This document shows, in pieces, positions 35,776 through 46,389 of a stretch of 64,000 bases of DNA (position 1 is its first letter; each line of letters starts with the position of its first letter). Position numbers and translations under genes: made by a program. The DNA is from Zelopaecilomyces penicillatus. Taxonomy: Eukaryota; Ascomycota; Sordariomycetes; Hypocreales; Pseudodiploosporaceae. The notes under the pieces are model-generated. The model was not told the origin of the DNA. It saw nothing but the letters and a program-made list of their open reading frames with translations, and did not search any database. The DNA is taken from contig VCCP01000004.1 in NCBI GenBank assembly GCA_005765155.1, forward strand, positions 2,604,001 through 2,668,000, read 5' to 3'.

Positions 35776-37967
35776 ATGGCTGCTGCACCTCGACGCAGAA
35801 AGCTCATCGGCCAGAGACGCCGAGTCGAGGATGAGGGCGACGATGAGAGCCATATGGGAGGGCCTGACATGGATGACGATTCCCTGACTGATGGTTCCGT
35901 CGTCAGCGATGAACACGACGCAGCGGAGGATAGCGATACGAGCAACCTCGATGACGCCTCACCCACATCACCCAACGCGAGAAAGTCTGCCAACGGTGCA
36001 GCCAAGTCAGCTGGAGGCAAGACATCCAAGAAAGGGGCCGCGGGGGCCGGCCACAAATCAGTCTCGAACACGGAACTGATGCTGCACGGGTTGTCTATTG
36101 CGAACCAGCCCGCCCCTCCCCAGGAGATGCATTTCGATGAGGTGGTGGTTTCACCACCCAAGTCACCATCCGCTCCTGTCATTGTCAGCTCTGCATCCGC
36201 TATACGGCAACCGCCACCCGGCTCACAACCTAATCGTCGTCGTCAAGAACATGAAGACTACAAACGCCGGAGGGACGAAGACCCTGCTTTTGTACCTAAC
36301 CGTGGCTCGTTTTTTATGCACGATCATCGACATCCGGGACCAGCCGCGAATGGCTTCCGGCCATTTGGAAGAGGCCGGGGAAGAGGCGGGGGACGTGGTG
36401 TTGTTGGTGGACCCTTTGCTCCAATGAGGTATGCGATTGAATAATGAATTCGGGTAGTTTCGTCTTGCTAACTTCGGCTAGTGGTCATTTACATCATCCA
36501 GCGGACCCGACAACGAACTCGCCATGGACTCACGACATGCATGAGGTCGTAGCTGACCCTATTCCAAGACGGCCTCGGCAAATGTTGAGCGATGAAGGAC
36601 CACCGAATGGTAACGGATTTATCCCAACGTGCGAGCCAAGCACTACACCGATTAACAGGACGTTATCGACGGAGAAGCATATCGGGAACGCACAAGTACG
36701 GGTCATTCTACCCAACATAAAGGGACCCTTGGTGTTCTCCGGCATACCGGTCAAACAATACACCAAGTTGCCAGACCACCGGCCTCCTCTGCGAAGAGAC
36801 AAGCCTGTGCGAATCTCACTTCCCGACTACCCCCCTCGCTACATCTTTCCAGCCCCAGATCGGTCGTTTACCTTCATACCCCGTGCTATGCGACCTAACC
36901 AACAGCGAATGCGGGGGAAACCTCGCTCAGCATGGGGCTCTGTCGGTGGGTTTTCAAGGAGGACCAGTGTTTTCGGTGGCAGTTATTACGGTGAAAGCCT
37001 ATACTCACCCAGCATTGCGCTCAGCCGACGTTCCTCCATTGTTCATGAACGGGATCATGTCTTTTCCCCAACGGGTTCAGTCGTCTCTCGGCCTGCGCTC
37101 CCTGCAGACAACAGTAGGCCTGTTGTCCGTCTACCCCCGGCTCCTCGATCTGAACTTCTAGTTGCCAACATTGCCGGACTGGAAGGTCGCATTGAGAAGC
37201 CAGACATCCTTACTCAAGAGCCGTCTATCAGTGATTTCCCCCAGCCACAGACACACCCTCTTCCTCAAAAGCCCACTCTTCAGGAGAACCGACCCTCATC
37301 AATCCCCATGCACCAGCCCCGCCCGCAGAAGAACATTTCTGTTGCAGACATTGAGTCTCCCACCCTCTCCCAGGGGCCTCAAGCCTTCCAGCAGGCGTTT
37401 CATCAACAGGTTCCTATGCAAGTTGCAAATGGATATCATCAGGACTCGCATGCGCGGAGGCCCTCCTATCCGTCACAACACTCGACCGGGACTCCCCTCT
37501 CCCAAATTCCCGAGCGAGCCATTCACGCGGCACCATTCCAACCAAACGCCTACAATCAACCAACTTATTACAACCAGCAGCCGCCCTACCAAGCACAGCA
37601 AGGATATTACTACCCACCGAATTATGCTGGTCCCAATATGCCTGCCTCTGCCACGGCCCCTGCATTTGTTCCTCAGGGACAACATAGCATGCCCGGAAGT
37701 TTTACACCTCAAAATCAGCATGAACAGCCAACTGCTCAGGCGAATGGTCAACAAGCGTCAAACAATCCTAATCTTGTTGCACAAGAAGTTAATGGCATGG
37801 TATACTACTATGATGCCTCTCAAATCCCATCAGTCAACTACCCGTCATACTCTGCGCCGCAAGGCTATCAACCTAGCGTTATGGGCATGGGTGGGATGGT
37901 AACACCGAGTCCCGACGGCTTCTATTACCCCCAACCTGCCCCAGGTATGGTTTACTATTCACAGTAG
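35776..37967 (+). CDS. btz: Barentsz/CASC3-type exon junction complex protein (Btz domain)
   Basis: Two exons, 35776-36428 and 36482-37967, are separated by a 53-nt intron and give 712 aa. The N-terminus is basic then acidic (RRRKLIGQRRRVEDEGDD). The eIF4AIII-binding Btz signature DPAFVPNRGSFFMHDHR lies at about residues 169-185. An RG-rich stretch (GRGRGRGGGRG) follows, and the second conserved element SPWTHDMHE lies near residue 233 just past the intron. The C-terminal 350 residues are low-complexity and rich in Pro, Gln, Tyr and Asn. In animals this protein is the fourth core subunit of the exon junction complex and acts in mRNA localisation, translation and decay. The fungal role is less clear. 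The two motifs make the domain call firm; the cellular function is inferred. Confidence 0.85.
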
Positions 37968-39950
37968 GACCGTGAACTATCCTGCGCTTACTACTTCACG
38001 TATTCCCAAGCTTATCTTACATAACTCGGTTTAATATCCGCAAAAACGGACCTTACATTCACTTGAACGCGAAGGAGAGTTGTGCGCATGCTATTACTTT
38101 TAAGAGCGTTTTGGTTGGGCTTGTCCTTTGGTGATTGGGTGCTCAAAATCAATGCTTTGATGGATATGTTGTTCTTGGCAGTTTCTCTGGGGGGGGGAAG
38201 GGGTGGAAGGGGGGCAGACTGAACTGCGCCATCGAAATATCCTTTGGACGCACGAGTATGTCCTTGCTGGCTTAACTTGTGCTTCGATTATAGTGGTGTT
38301 TGGCTTGGGATGTTGGATGAAGTGGGTTTCTATCGTTGCACCGGTATCTTCATTGTCAAAGTTAATCCAGGAGTCTGGTGAACGTTGGCATGCGTGGAAT
38401 GCGCTTGAACTGGGTGTCGGAATCAGCAAGTATTACGGTATCTGAGGCCCCCGTTGAAGGTTGTTGAGCTGGCTTGCTTGTCATTTGGAGTAGTTGTGGA
38501 AACGTTACTTTTTCCATTGGCTTGCCCTTGCTCATGTGCTCCTTTCGATCTGGATGCTCGTCCACCTGTGGAGATGCATGTGGTGTATTCTGTGCTGTCA
38601 TGGTAGCGGCGTTTGGCGGTGTTTGGAGCATTATGTAGCAGGATCCTGAAAATCAATTGAAGTGGACCGTTGCGCCATAACTGCCCACAAATTAACAATC
38701 CCTCGAATCACGTGTATATTGTGTTACGGACATGAACCCGTTCGTTTTATATGGATCAAGTCCCATGCGTACGTTAACATTATCTGTTCTGGAGCATTTA
38801 TATTCTGAGTAAGTACGCTTGAACCAGTATATGGACATCAAAGGCGTTGGCTTAAGGGATGAAAATGTAGGCCAATAGGAATGCAATGCCTGAGCCGGTG
38901 CTACATCAGGCATGCATGTCTGAGAGATCGGTCACCGAGATTTGGCTTGGCCACTCAAAGGGAGATTCCTGGAACTGCAACACTACAGGCAGGCACCTTG
39001 AGAGCAATATACGTAGTCTTGTACTCCGTAGATTGCCCTTTTATACAAACTGAACGGAGTGCATGCTCCGCAAAACATACGAGGCACTCTGGCATATTTT
39101 CTGGTCATAGCGAATGATACACACTACAGCTTGCCATGCCAAGCCGGGCCGGGCGTCCCCAAAACGCATCACTAGCAGGTTTATTCATAGTTTGTAATAA
39201 TAGGTTAGTAACATTATTCGTATGGAGCGTGATGCTTGTAGAAAAAAAAAACGGCATTTGACAATGAGTGCCCGCTCGCGTACGTAATGTATGGCAATGG
39301 CGCAAAAAGCCTTTGAACAAATGTTCCATTGACGTTAATTAGCTCGCTCCCGTTTTCGGAGAACGGGCGGCTCACCCGCGGAACGTGGGATTTACAAAAG
39401 GCGGAGGCGACGGCGACAGCTTTTTTTTTGGCCCTTTAACCGCATTCTGTTCTGTCACGAGGTCAGATTGGCAAAAACTAGGATGGGTAATAACTGGAGC
39501 TGTTTTTGCGGATTTGAAGCACATGCATTCGGATTCATTGGTTGCACAGGCTGCACTAGCACTGACCATTGACCAACGACCCGGTCTACCAATGGCAAGC
39601 AAGCATACAAGTAACAAATATAGTTCGTTCATCCCGCGGTGCCGTCACTCATTATTCAGAGTTGCATTAAAGCAAAGCTGTTACTAGTAGTTATTACTAC
39701 CAACAGCTTCGGTACCCATGACACAGGGAACTTGAAAATCTCTGTATATTCATTAATACTATAATTATAAATTGAGTGTGTTTGTGTAGTTTGCTTAATT
39801 AAGGGTATTGTATATTTTTAGTTTAAAAAAATCTCGGTTTTTATTTAGAAACATCTGTCTAAGCAGCAATATCTGACAACGTCTAAACTCTCAAGCCATG
39901 ATAGTGGATTTCTTTTACCCTGTTTCTGCGCTCATTGATAATTGCAATCG
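37968..39950. other. Convergent spacer between btz and the GNAT gene
   Basis: 2 kb without a firmly supported gene. A G-rich patch lies at 38189-38214 just past btz. A hairpin with arms CCCGTT/AACGGG lies at about 39350-39368. A very AT-rich tract runs from about 39740 to 39850. A minus-strand frame at 38362-38631 (89 aa, Gln/Pro/Thr-rich) is the only one with any plausible composition, but nothing supports it further. Confidence 0.4.
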
Positions 39951-41006
39951 TCATCGTGGTTTATCAAAAAGAAGTAAAAACTCGTGACCATCAGGCAAAT
40001 CCCCTCCCAGTGGCCACTCTCCTCTCTGGCTTAATCGAGCGAGGGCTTCAGAGGGCTCGTCATGATCAACAAAAAATTGTGAATCTACTCCGCAGACAAG
40101 CCCAGCTGTATCTTTGGCGTCGGGGGAAAAGAGGCTGCCACAAAGCCTTGCGTTCTTAATATATGTAATCGGACAGCCCATTTTAATACCTGCAGCATGC
40201 TGCGAGGCAAACTCCAATGGAATATGGGGAAATACAAATTCTAGGCGGGCAAGGCTGGTTAGAATAGATGGGATGAACAGCTTGTAATTACAACTTACGT
40301 CCAGCGGCTTTGGCCAGAGCCTTACATGCAGCTGGATGAGAACTCATAATGCCAAAAATATCATCATTGCTGTTTTGAAGGGCCAAGAGCATGGCCGTTG
40401 CGAGATTGCGTTCACGGTAGCCGCGGTGGACCACGAGCTGGGTAATCCAGCAAACCTGGCGGTCTCCATATTGCCAGCGACAAGCAAATGCATTACCTGC
40501 CAGGATCCCATCAACGGCCACTCTCACATAGGAGCTTCGCGATCCTTCGGGAAGGCATTGGGCTTTGAGACGAGATACGTTCAGTCTCACACGGCTTCCT
40601 AAATATCCATTAACATGAATTGAAACTGCTATGATATCAAATGAGTCACCCACCCGGCCTGCCAAACACTTGTCCGCCAGCAGTAGGTTGTCCCCATACT
40701 CCATAGTTATTATTGAAGAGCTGAGAAGCACTTTCGAGCATGCTATCTGTAACGCTTTCACGCTCGAAGCATTCCACAAGTTACGTCCACATGCTTGATG
40801 CTGGATGAAGCCTGCTCAAGGGAAATGTGGGGTGTCAAGGATTCGATGAACAGATATGGCAGCGGCTTGGAGATGGTTTGGCCAAAAAGCCAAAGTGTCT
40901 TTTTCTCATGCACAGCAGCCATTTTACCGCCAGGTGAGGCTTCCTTTAAAAGTCTGTTGGTTAGGCTTTTGACGAGGCACGCCATCGCGGTTGCTTGTAA
41001 TGGCAT
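39951..41006 (-). pseudogene. GNAT-fold N-acetyltransferase with an interrupted reading frame
   Basis: Reading the minus strand from ATG 41006, the frame runs through LWLFGQTISKPLPYLFIES and SLEQASSSIKHVDV, then stops at 40758. The sequence continuing the same protein, LVECFERESVTDSMLESAS and QLFNNNYGVWG, is in another frame starting at about 40780. Removing one A from GTAAC at 40780-40784 would join them. Downstream is intact: exons up to 40654, 40598-40299 and 40240-39951 with good 55- and 58-nt introns. This part carries the GNAT core CWITQLVVHRGYRERNLATA, where R-x-x-x-x-A is the acetyl-CoA loop, and a C-terminal domain ending HEFLLLFDKPR. A product starting at ATG 40741 would still give about 225 aa, so the locus may be a damaged, shortened or mis-assembled gene. 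Substrate is unknown. No intron of normal size with correct phase repairs the break while keeping the N-terminal block. Confidence 0.6.
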
Positions 41007-42348
41007 CTTGATTCGGTACCTGCCTGCCCATCACGTAGGTCACCTCCTACCCTACCCTACCTACTGCCTTAGCACTACACACTGCCAGTTGCCCGAGTAC
41101 CTAGGTAGGTACCTGCCTACTACGAGGCCAGTATTTTGGACACATCGAAGATGTTTAATCGTGTGGATAGAGTTAATAACAACAGGGCAGTATCCGTTTA
41201 TTAACCATTTTCATTACGCTCCCGCGTGTCCTGTGCTGCCTTGACTAGTAGTCCGCGGGGGCTGACGACGAAGAACGCCGCCTAAAAGGTTCCTCTCCAC
41301 GGCACCTGGAATGCTAATGTACCAGTGGCCACAGTCGCTGAAAGAAAAAAGTCAAAAGTACCTACACTTCTGGTCCGTTGCTTTCCCAGGTATTTGGGGA
41401 AAGTTGCTTGTGCCTCTGGGACGTGATGACACGGACCGACAAGACAAAGTAGCACTGCTGCCCTGAGCAAGGGCGAGTTCGTCCTATCAACTCACCCAAC
41501 TGCTATGCGGTGTGTGTGTTGGTGACTCAAGGCATACCGTGGGCTCTGTAAGGGAGCTTCCACATACTGCCCAGCGCACTACTGTGCCAATTACAGGCGC
41601 CTGAGGTCATGCGTCGTCACCTGTTCACGGGCTCAGTGCGCATTCGCGACTCGCACACTGAACTGGTTGCCTGCGACGGAGCGCTCAGAGCGGGTACGGT
41701 ACCTGGAATCAGCTAAGCCACCTGGTGCGTTTCCCACCGGCTGCCTTATCCGGAGTGAAGTGTTGACCCAGGCGAAACCCCACCTTTGAAGAGGCGGGTC
41801 TTCCGGATAGCGGACTACTACGTACTAGGGTACCTCCAAGGCAGTTAGCAGCATCTGTGGTAGGTGTAGGTATCTCTCTGCCTGCGTCGCCATCAGCCGC
41901 CTGCGTAACGCCACCGCCAATAAGTTCCCTGTCTGTGTCCCCAGGTTCCAGCTGTAACCGGCCCCAGAAACAAGCCTAGCCTCCGGTCTTTGGAGCTTCC
42001 CCCAGCGGTCCCCGACCACGCCAACACGCCTCGCTTCTCCCTCCTCCCTCTGCCTCCGCTTCAACGTCTCTTCCTCTTCCTTCATCACCCAGACTTTCAT
42101 CTACTTCATCATCAACTCTCACCCCTCATACAACTTCACCAGGCCCAAATCTCCGTTACTGTCAACGACGGAGGAGGCATCATTTATTCGGATTTAGCTC
42201 GGCGCTGGAGTCAGCCACCGCCGGTTAGCATATTGTCACACACTGTGAGTGACCCTACCGCTGCCCACCGCTCTTGTACAGAGCTCGACCACCTACCACC
42301 CGGATTCTTACGTCCTCTCCTACAGCTCTCTTCATCTTCATCATCATC
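41007..42348. promoter_or_regulatory. Divergent spacer between the GNAT gene and nbr1
   Basis: 1.3 kb of upstream sequence for both genes. TACCTA/TAGGTA clusters are dense at about 41036-41070 and 41095-41125. The stretch 41980-42348 is CT-rich with CATCATCAT repeats leading into the nbr1 ATG and is probably its 5' leader. No coding sequence is supported. Confidence 0.5.
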
Positions 42349-45169
42349 ATGGCTTCCGTCTCCCATCCCGGCCCTGAGGCCGTAGTCACTGTCAAGGTGA
42401 CTTTCGAGGGCACTACTCGTCGGGCCAAGATGCCGCTTCGAGACATGGTCCCTCGGGTGTTGGAGGAAAATGTACGTTGCTCACCTTGTCTGTTGCATGC
42501 CCTTTCTTTTGGTACACTCGAAGACCTGTCTGTCTAGTCGACCTTGTGCTGCCTCGAGTGCATTTCTGTCCCTTCGCCTTGTAGCAGTACTCATATGTTC
42601 AATAGATCCGCACCTTCCTGCATATTCCTGGCGAAAGCAAGGCCATTATCGAGCGTTACTCAGACTCAGCCGCAGCCTTCGTTCTGCTCGACTCGGCCAA
42701 CCAGCCAGTCTACAAGCAGCTGTACAGAGCTGCCAAAGCCAAGTCCAAGCTCAAACTTCGTGTCCGCATCATCGACCAAGAGGAGAATATCTTGCCCAAG
42801 CCGGCCACAGTAGAAGACGAGGCCGAGGCATCTACCACTATCGACACTATTACCGAGAGCACGTCCCAGTCTATTAAAGAGGAAGCCGAAACGGTCACCG
42901 AAGCACTGACCCCGTCAGCAGCTCCAGCTCCAGCTCCAGCTTCAGCCCACAACGAGATCAAACTACCCCTTCGAGGACCGCCATTTGCCAAGACTTACAG
43001 CGCGGATCTACTCAGAGATGCTGCCAAGTATGTCAGCGAACGACCAGAGGTGCAAAGAGAATTTGAAGCTCGCTTGGGTAGCCTTGTGGAGCGTAATTCG
43101 TGTTTGGCTAAGCATATGGCGGCGCAACTGGACAAGAGCCGTGCTGTTCCTGACTGCCAACAACGAGATGGCGAGTTGATTTGCACTGAGACAGTGTCCA
43201 ACGCGTCGACTCTTGCAAGCTCCTGTCCCGCCAGCTTTGCTGTTTGTTGCAACAGTTGCGAGAAAACTGTTTCATCTGCTCACTATCATTGTTCAACCTG
43301 CGATGACGGAGATTTTGATCTTTGTCAATGCTGCGTAGACCAAGGTATCACCTGCTACAGCAATGATCATTGGTTGATCAAGCGGATAATGGTGGATGGC
43401 CAACTCGTCAACAGCTCCACTGAAACTATTGCTCCCAAACCCAGAAAGAAGACGGAGTCAAATAAGGAGGTGATTCCACCAGTAACATCGTCTACCATCC
43501 CAAAGATCTCGCTCGAGCCTACTGGGTCAAGGTGGACTTGCTTCAGCAATATGAGAACCTGCAATTGCTGTGTTCAGGGTATGTACCATTCTCAGTAGTT
43601 GACAAGTGGCTAGAAAGCTAACGGTTATAGAACTTGCTGAGCATGATTTCCTTCACTGCACCACATGCGATGACTATGATCTTTGCCAGACATGCTTTGG
43701 CAAGGATGCGCATGGTCATCATCCTAAGCATGCTTTTGAGCCTGCTGTCGGTGGCACGAAAATGCCCGAGCATATTAGGGTTAGGATGGCTGCTGGCCGC
43801 AACCAAGTGCACCATGCCATCTGCGATGGCTGCGACAAGGTCAGTGAAAATTATGTCTTGCAGCCATTTCATCTCCACCCTCTAACACAGGTTCTAGTAT
43901 ATCACCGGAGTTCGCCACAAATGTCTGGATTGCCCTGACTGGGATTATTGTTCTGAATGCGTCTCCAATGCGCCGTTTGTGCATGCTGATCATCGCTTCA
44001 CTCCTGTCTATGAGCCACTCATCGATATTCAATCTTCACCAATGGCTCACCCGGTTCATATGGGCATTTGCTGCGATGGCCCGCTTTGCTCCAGCGCCCA
44101 AGGATATCCTACATACATTAGGGGTGTGCGGTATAAGTGTGCGGTCTGCCATGATCTCGATTTCTGTGGCAACTGCGAGGCTAGCCCTGCCAATGACCAC
44201 AACAAGACGCATCCTCTGATTAAGTTCAAGACTCCAGTCCGCCATGTGAGCGTGACAACTAGCGGTGAGCACCAGGATGGCAAGCGTATGCCCACCATGG
44301 GCGATCGCAGCCGAACCAACTCCAAGGCTACGGAGACTGTGAGCCCTCTTGATGGCAACACGATGAATGCTGTCCAAACTGTTGTCGATGTCAAGCCCAT
44401 GGACGCCCCTGTCTCAAATGCGGAGCCTGAGGTGGATATCAAGGAAGAAGAACAAGCTATTCCTACTCTAGATGAGAAATCTACTATTAAGGAGCAAGAT
44501 TTGAGGGCCGTCTTCTTGCGGGATTCTGTTCCTGATGGCACAGTTCTACCCCCAAATCACGTATTTGAACAAACATGGGTTCTGCGGAACGAGGGCAATG
44601 CTACATGGCCTGCTGGTTGCTCCGTCAAATTTGTTGGAGGAGACTACATGGGCCATGTTGACTCCGCCCACCCAGCTGGAATCTCAGAGTTAGTTTCAGC
44701 CTCCGAATCAACCGTGTGCTACGCCCCTCTCGCACCAGGGCAGGAGTTCTCCTTCACGGTCCTATTACGCACACCTGCCCGTGCCGGCAAGATCATCTCT
44801 TATTGGCGATTGACCACACCGGAAGGCTTCAAGTATGGCCATCGTTTGTGGTGTGAGGTCAATGTCCGTATGCCTTCCTTTGAGACTCTACCTAAGCCTG
44901 TCGAAGAGCCTAAGCAGGAGACCGCCAAGTCCGACAGCGTAATGATTTTCCCCAAGTTGGAGAAAGAGTCCCCTGTTGCGAGCATGCACGAGGATACACA
45001 GACGGAATCTAGCACCCAGGATGAGAAGTCTAGTGAAATCGACGCATTGGAAGATGCGGAATGGGACGGGTCTGACGATGGGTTTCCTACCGATGAGGAA
45101 TTTGACATCTTGGATGCATCAGACGAAGAGTATCTGGAGGATCAGCCAAAGAGTTTTCGCTGGAAGTAA
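42349..45169 (+). CDS. nbr1: NBR1-type selective autophagy receptor (PB1, four ZZ fingers, FW domain)
   Basis: Four exons are proposed: 42349-42471, 42606-43578, 43631-43839 and 43898-45169, giving 858 aa. The first about 90 residues form a PB1-like ubiquitin fold (VTVKVTFEGTTRRAKMPLRD to KLKLRVRII). Four ZZ-type zinc fingers follow at about residues 253-300, 350-405, 425-470 and 485-545. Each carries repeated Cys-x2-Cys pairs and the family core C-x(D/E)DxDLC or DFC. The FW (NBR1) domain lies at about 636-757 and contains four tryptophans near residues 662, 672, 738 and 753. The acidic C-terminus includes EEFDIL at about 835-840, a candidate Atg8-interacting motif. Fungal NBR1 proteins recruit cytosolic cargo, including hydrolases, for vacuolar delivery or pexophagy. 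The domain order is certain; cargo is inferred from family. Confidence 0.92.
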
Positions 45170-46389
45170 AAATGTCGACTCTTCTACACAGTTGTGCGCT
45201 TTGTAACGAAATTGGAGGATTTGCTTATGTTGTCTCAGCCACTAGGCCAAGCTGTACTTTAGTCCTTCCGTCAAACCCGCGTCACAGCATCCGCCAAGGA
45301 TGATAAGAGCCTTTGGTAGTCAGGCTTCATATTTTGATATGTTGCCTTCAGGATTATGGAGATCTGGGATGGGATGGAAAACACTCTCATTATTTATTCT
45401 TAGTTTGTAGGTCTCAAGGTTAGCATCAAATTGAATGGTCGTGTTTTTTTATCTACTACTACATATTGCCAGAGCCTAAACATGGAGTAGGAAGTGAGGT
45501 GGTACGTAAAGTAGAGCTATTTTGTTGCCGTCATGAGGTGAGGTCAAGTTGCGCAGGGCCTCATTAGTACTTTGCGTTTGGAGATAGCAACCTTGTTCTG
45601 GACTCTGGTGCAAGCCTTGAGTCAAGCACGTCAGCAAAATTCCGTAAAGTGCAGCGGGCAAATCTTACCTCAGGCAATATCCGTCCTAGAAGTGCTTGTA
45701 CCCTTGTACTTGCGTTTCTGTGACTACAAGGAGGATATGAGATGTCCACAGAACGTGCCTACCCAATCCCCCATACCTGCAGGCTTACATGCTTGGACGG
45801 TCAAAGGTTAGTAGTATTGTATTCCCATAGCAAGTATCCACGTACAATACACATGTACGAGATAGTGTATACTCGCTTAGCTAGCTCGTGTCACCACGTG
45901 GTACCTCATTCATGCCTGAGGCTGAGAGCGGCAACCAGCTGAAGCTTGGAACAGAAGCACACAGAATAAGACTACCACAGTATTATTACTAGGCGGGTCC
46001 CCCCGTCGTCCCGCGCACCACCCCTTGTTGTGGCTACTTTTTTTTTTTCCTCGAGGAGCAGCGCTGAAGAGCAGCGCATCTGCACCAGCACACGCACCAA
46101 GCACTTGCACTTGCACCAACACCTACGTCTCTTCGCCGAACTGTTGTGTCCACCACAACAGCGACTCGGCCGGATGCAACAACCTGTACCATCGCTGCAT
46201 CATCGAGAGCATCGCCAGAGCCCCTGAGGCCTCCCTCTGAAGCGAACGCGGCTTGTAGTCGCAGCAACTTGACTGGGTTTCGGCCTTTTGGGTTACACAC
46301 TACTCCTAGGCGTGAAAGTTTGACGCGCCCATCGCCGCGCCAACCTCAAATTCTTCCCAAAACCACGAAACAAGCCGATCTCTCACAAC
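45170..46389. promoter_or_regulatory. Spacer between nbr1 and nup2
   Basis: 1.2 kb holding the nbr1 3' flank (AT-rich about 45330-45470) and the nup2 promoter and leader. A poly-T run of about 13 nt lies near 46039-46051, and CAC/GCAC-rich sequence lies at 46080-46125. Short overlapping frames have no recognisable content. Confidence 0.45.

Noticed and set aside
38362..38631. Minus-strand frame of 89 aa starting MLQTPPNAATMTAQ
   Set aside because: Composition is plausible for a small disordered protein, but there is no motif, no splice partner and no context. It would need transcript or orthologue evidence.
39346..39370. Hairpin CCCGTT...AACGGG in the btz-GNAT spacer
   Set aside because: Arms of 6 bp are expected by chance in 64 kb and no T tract or other signal accompanies it.
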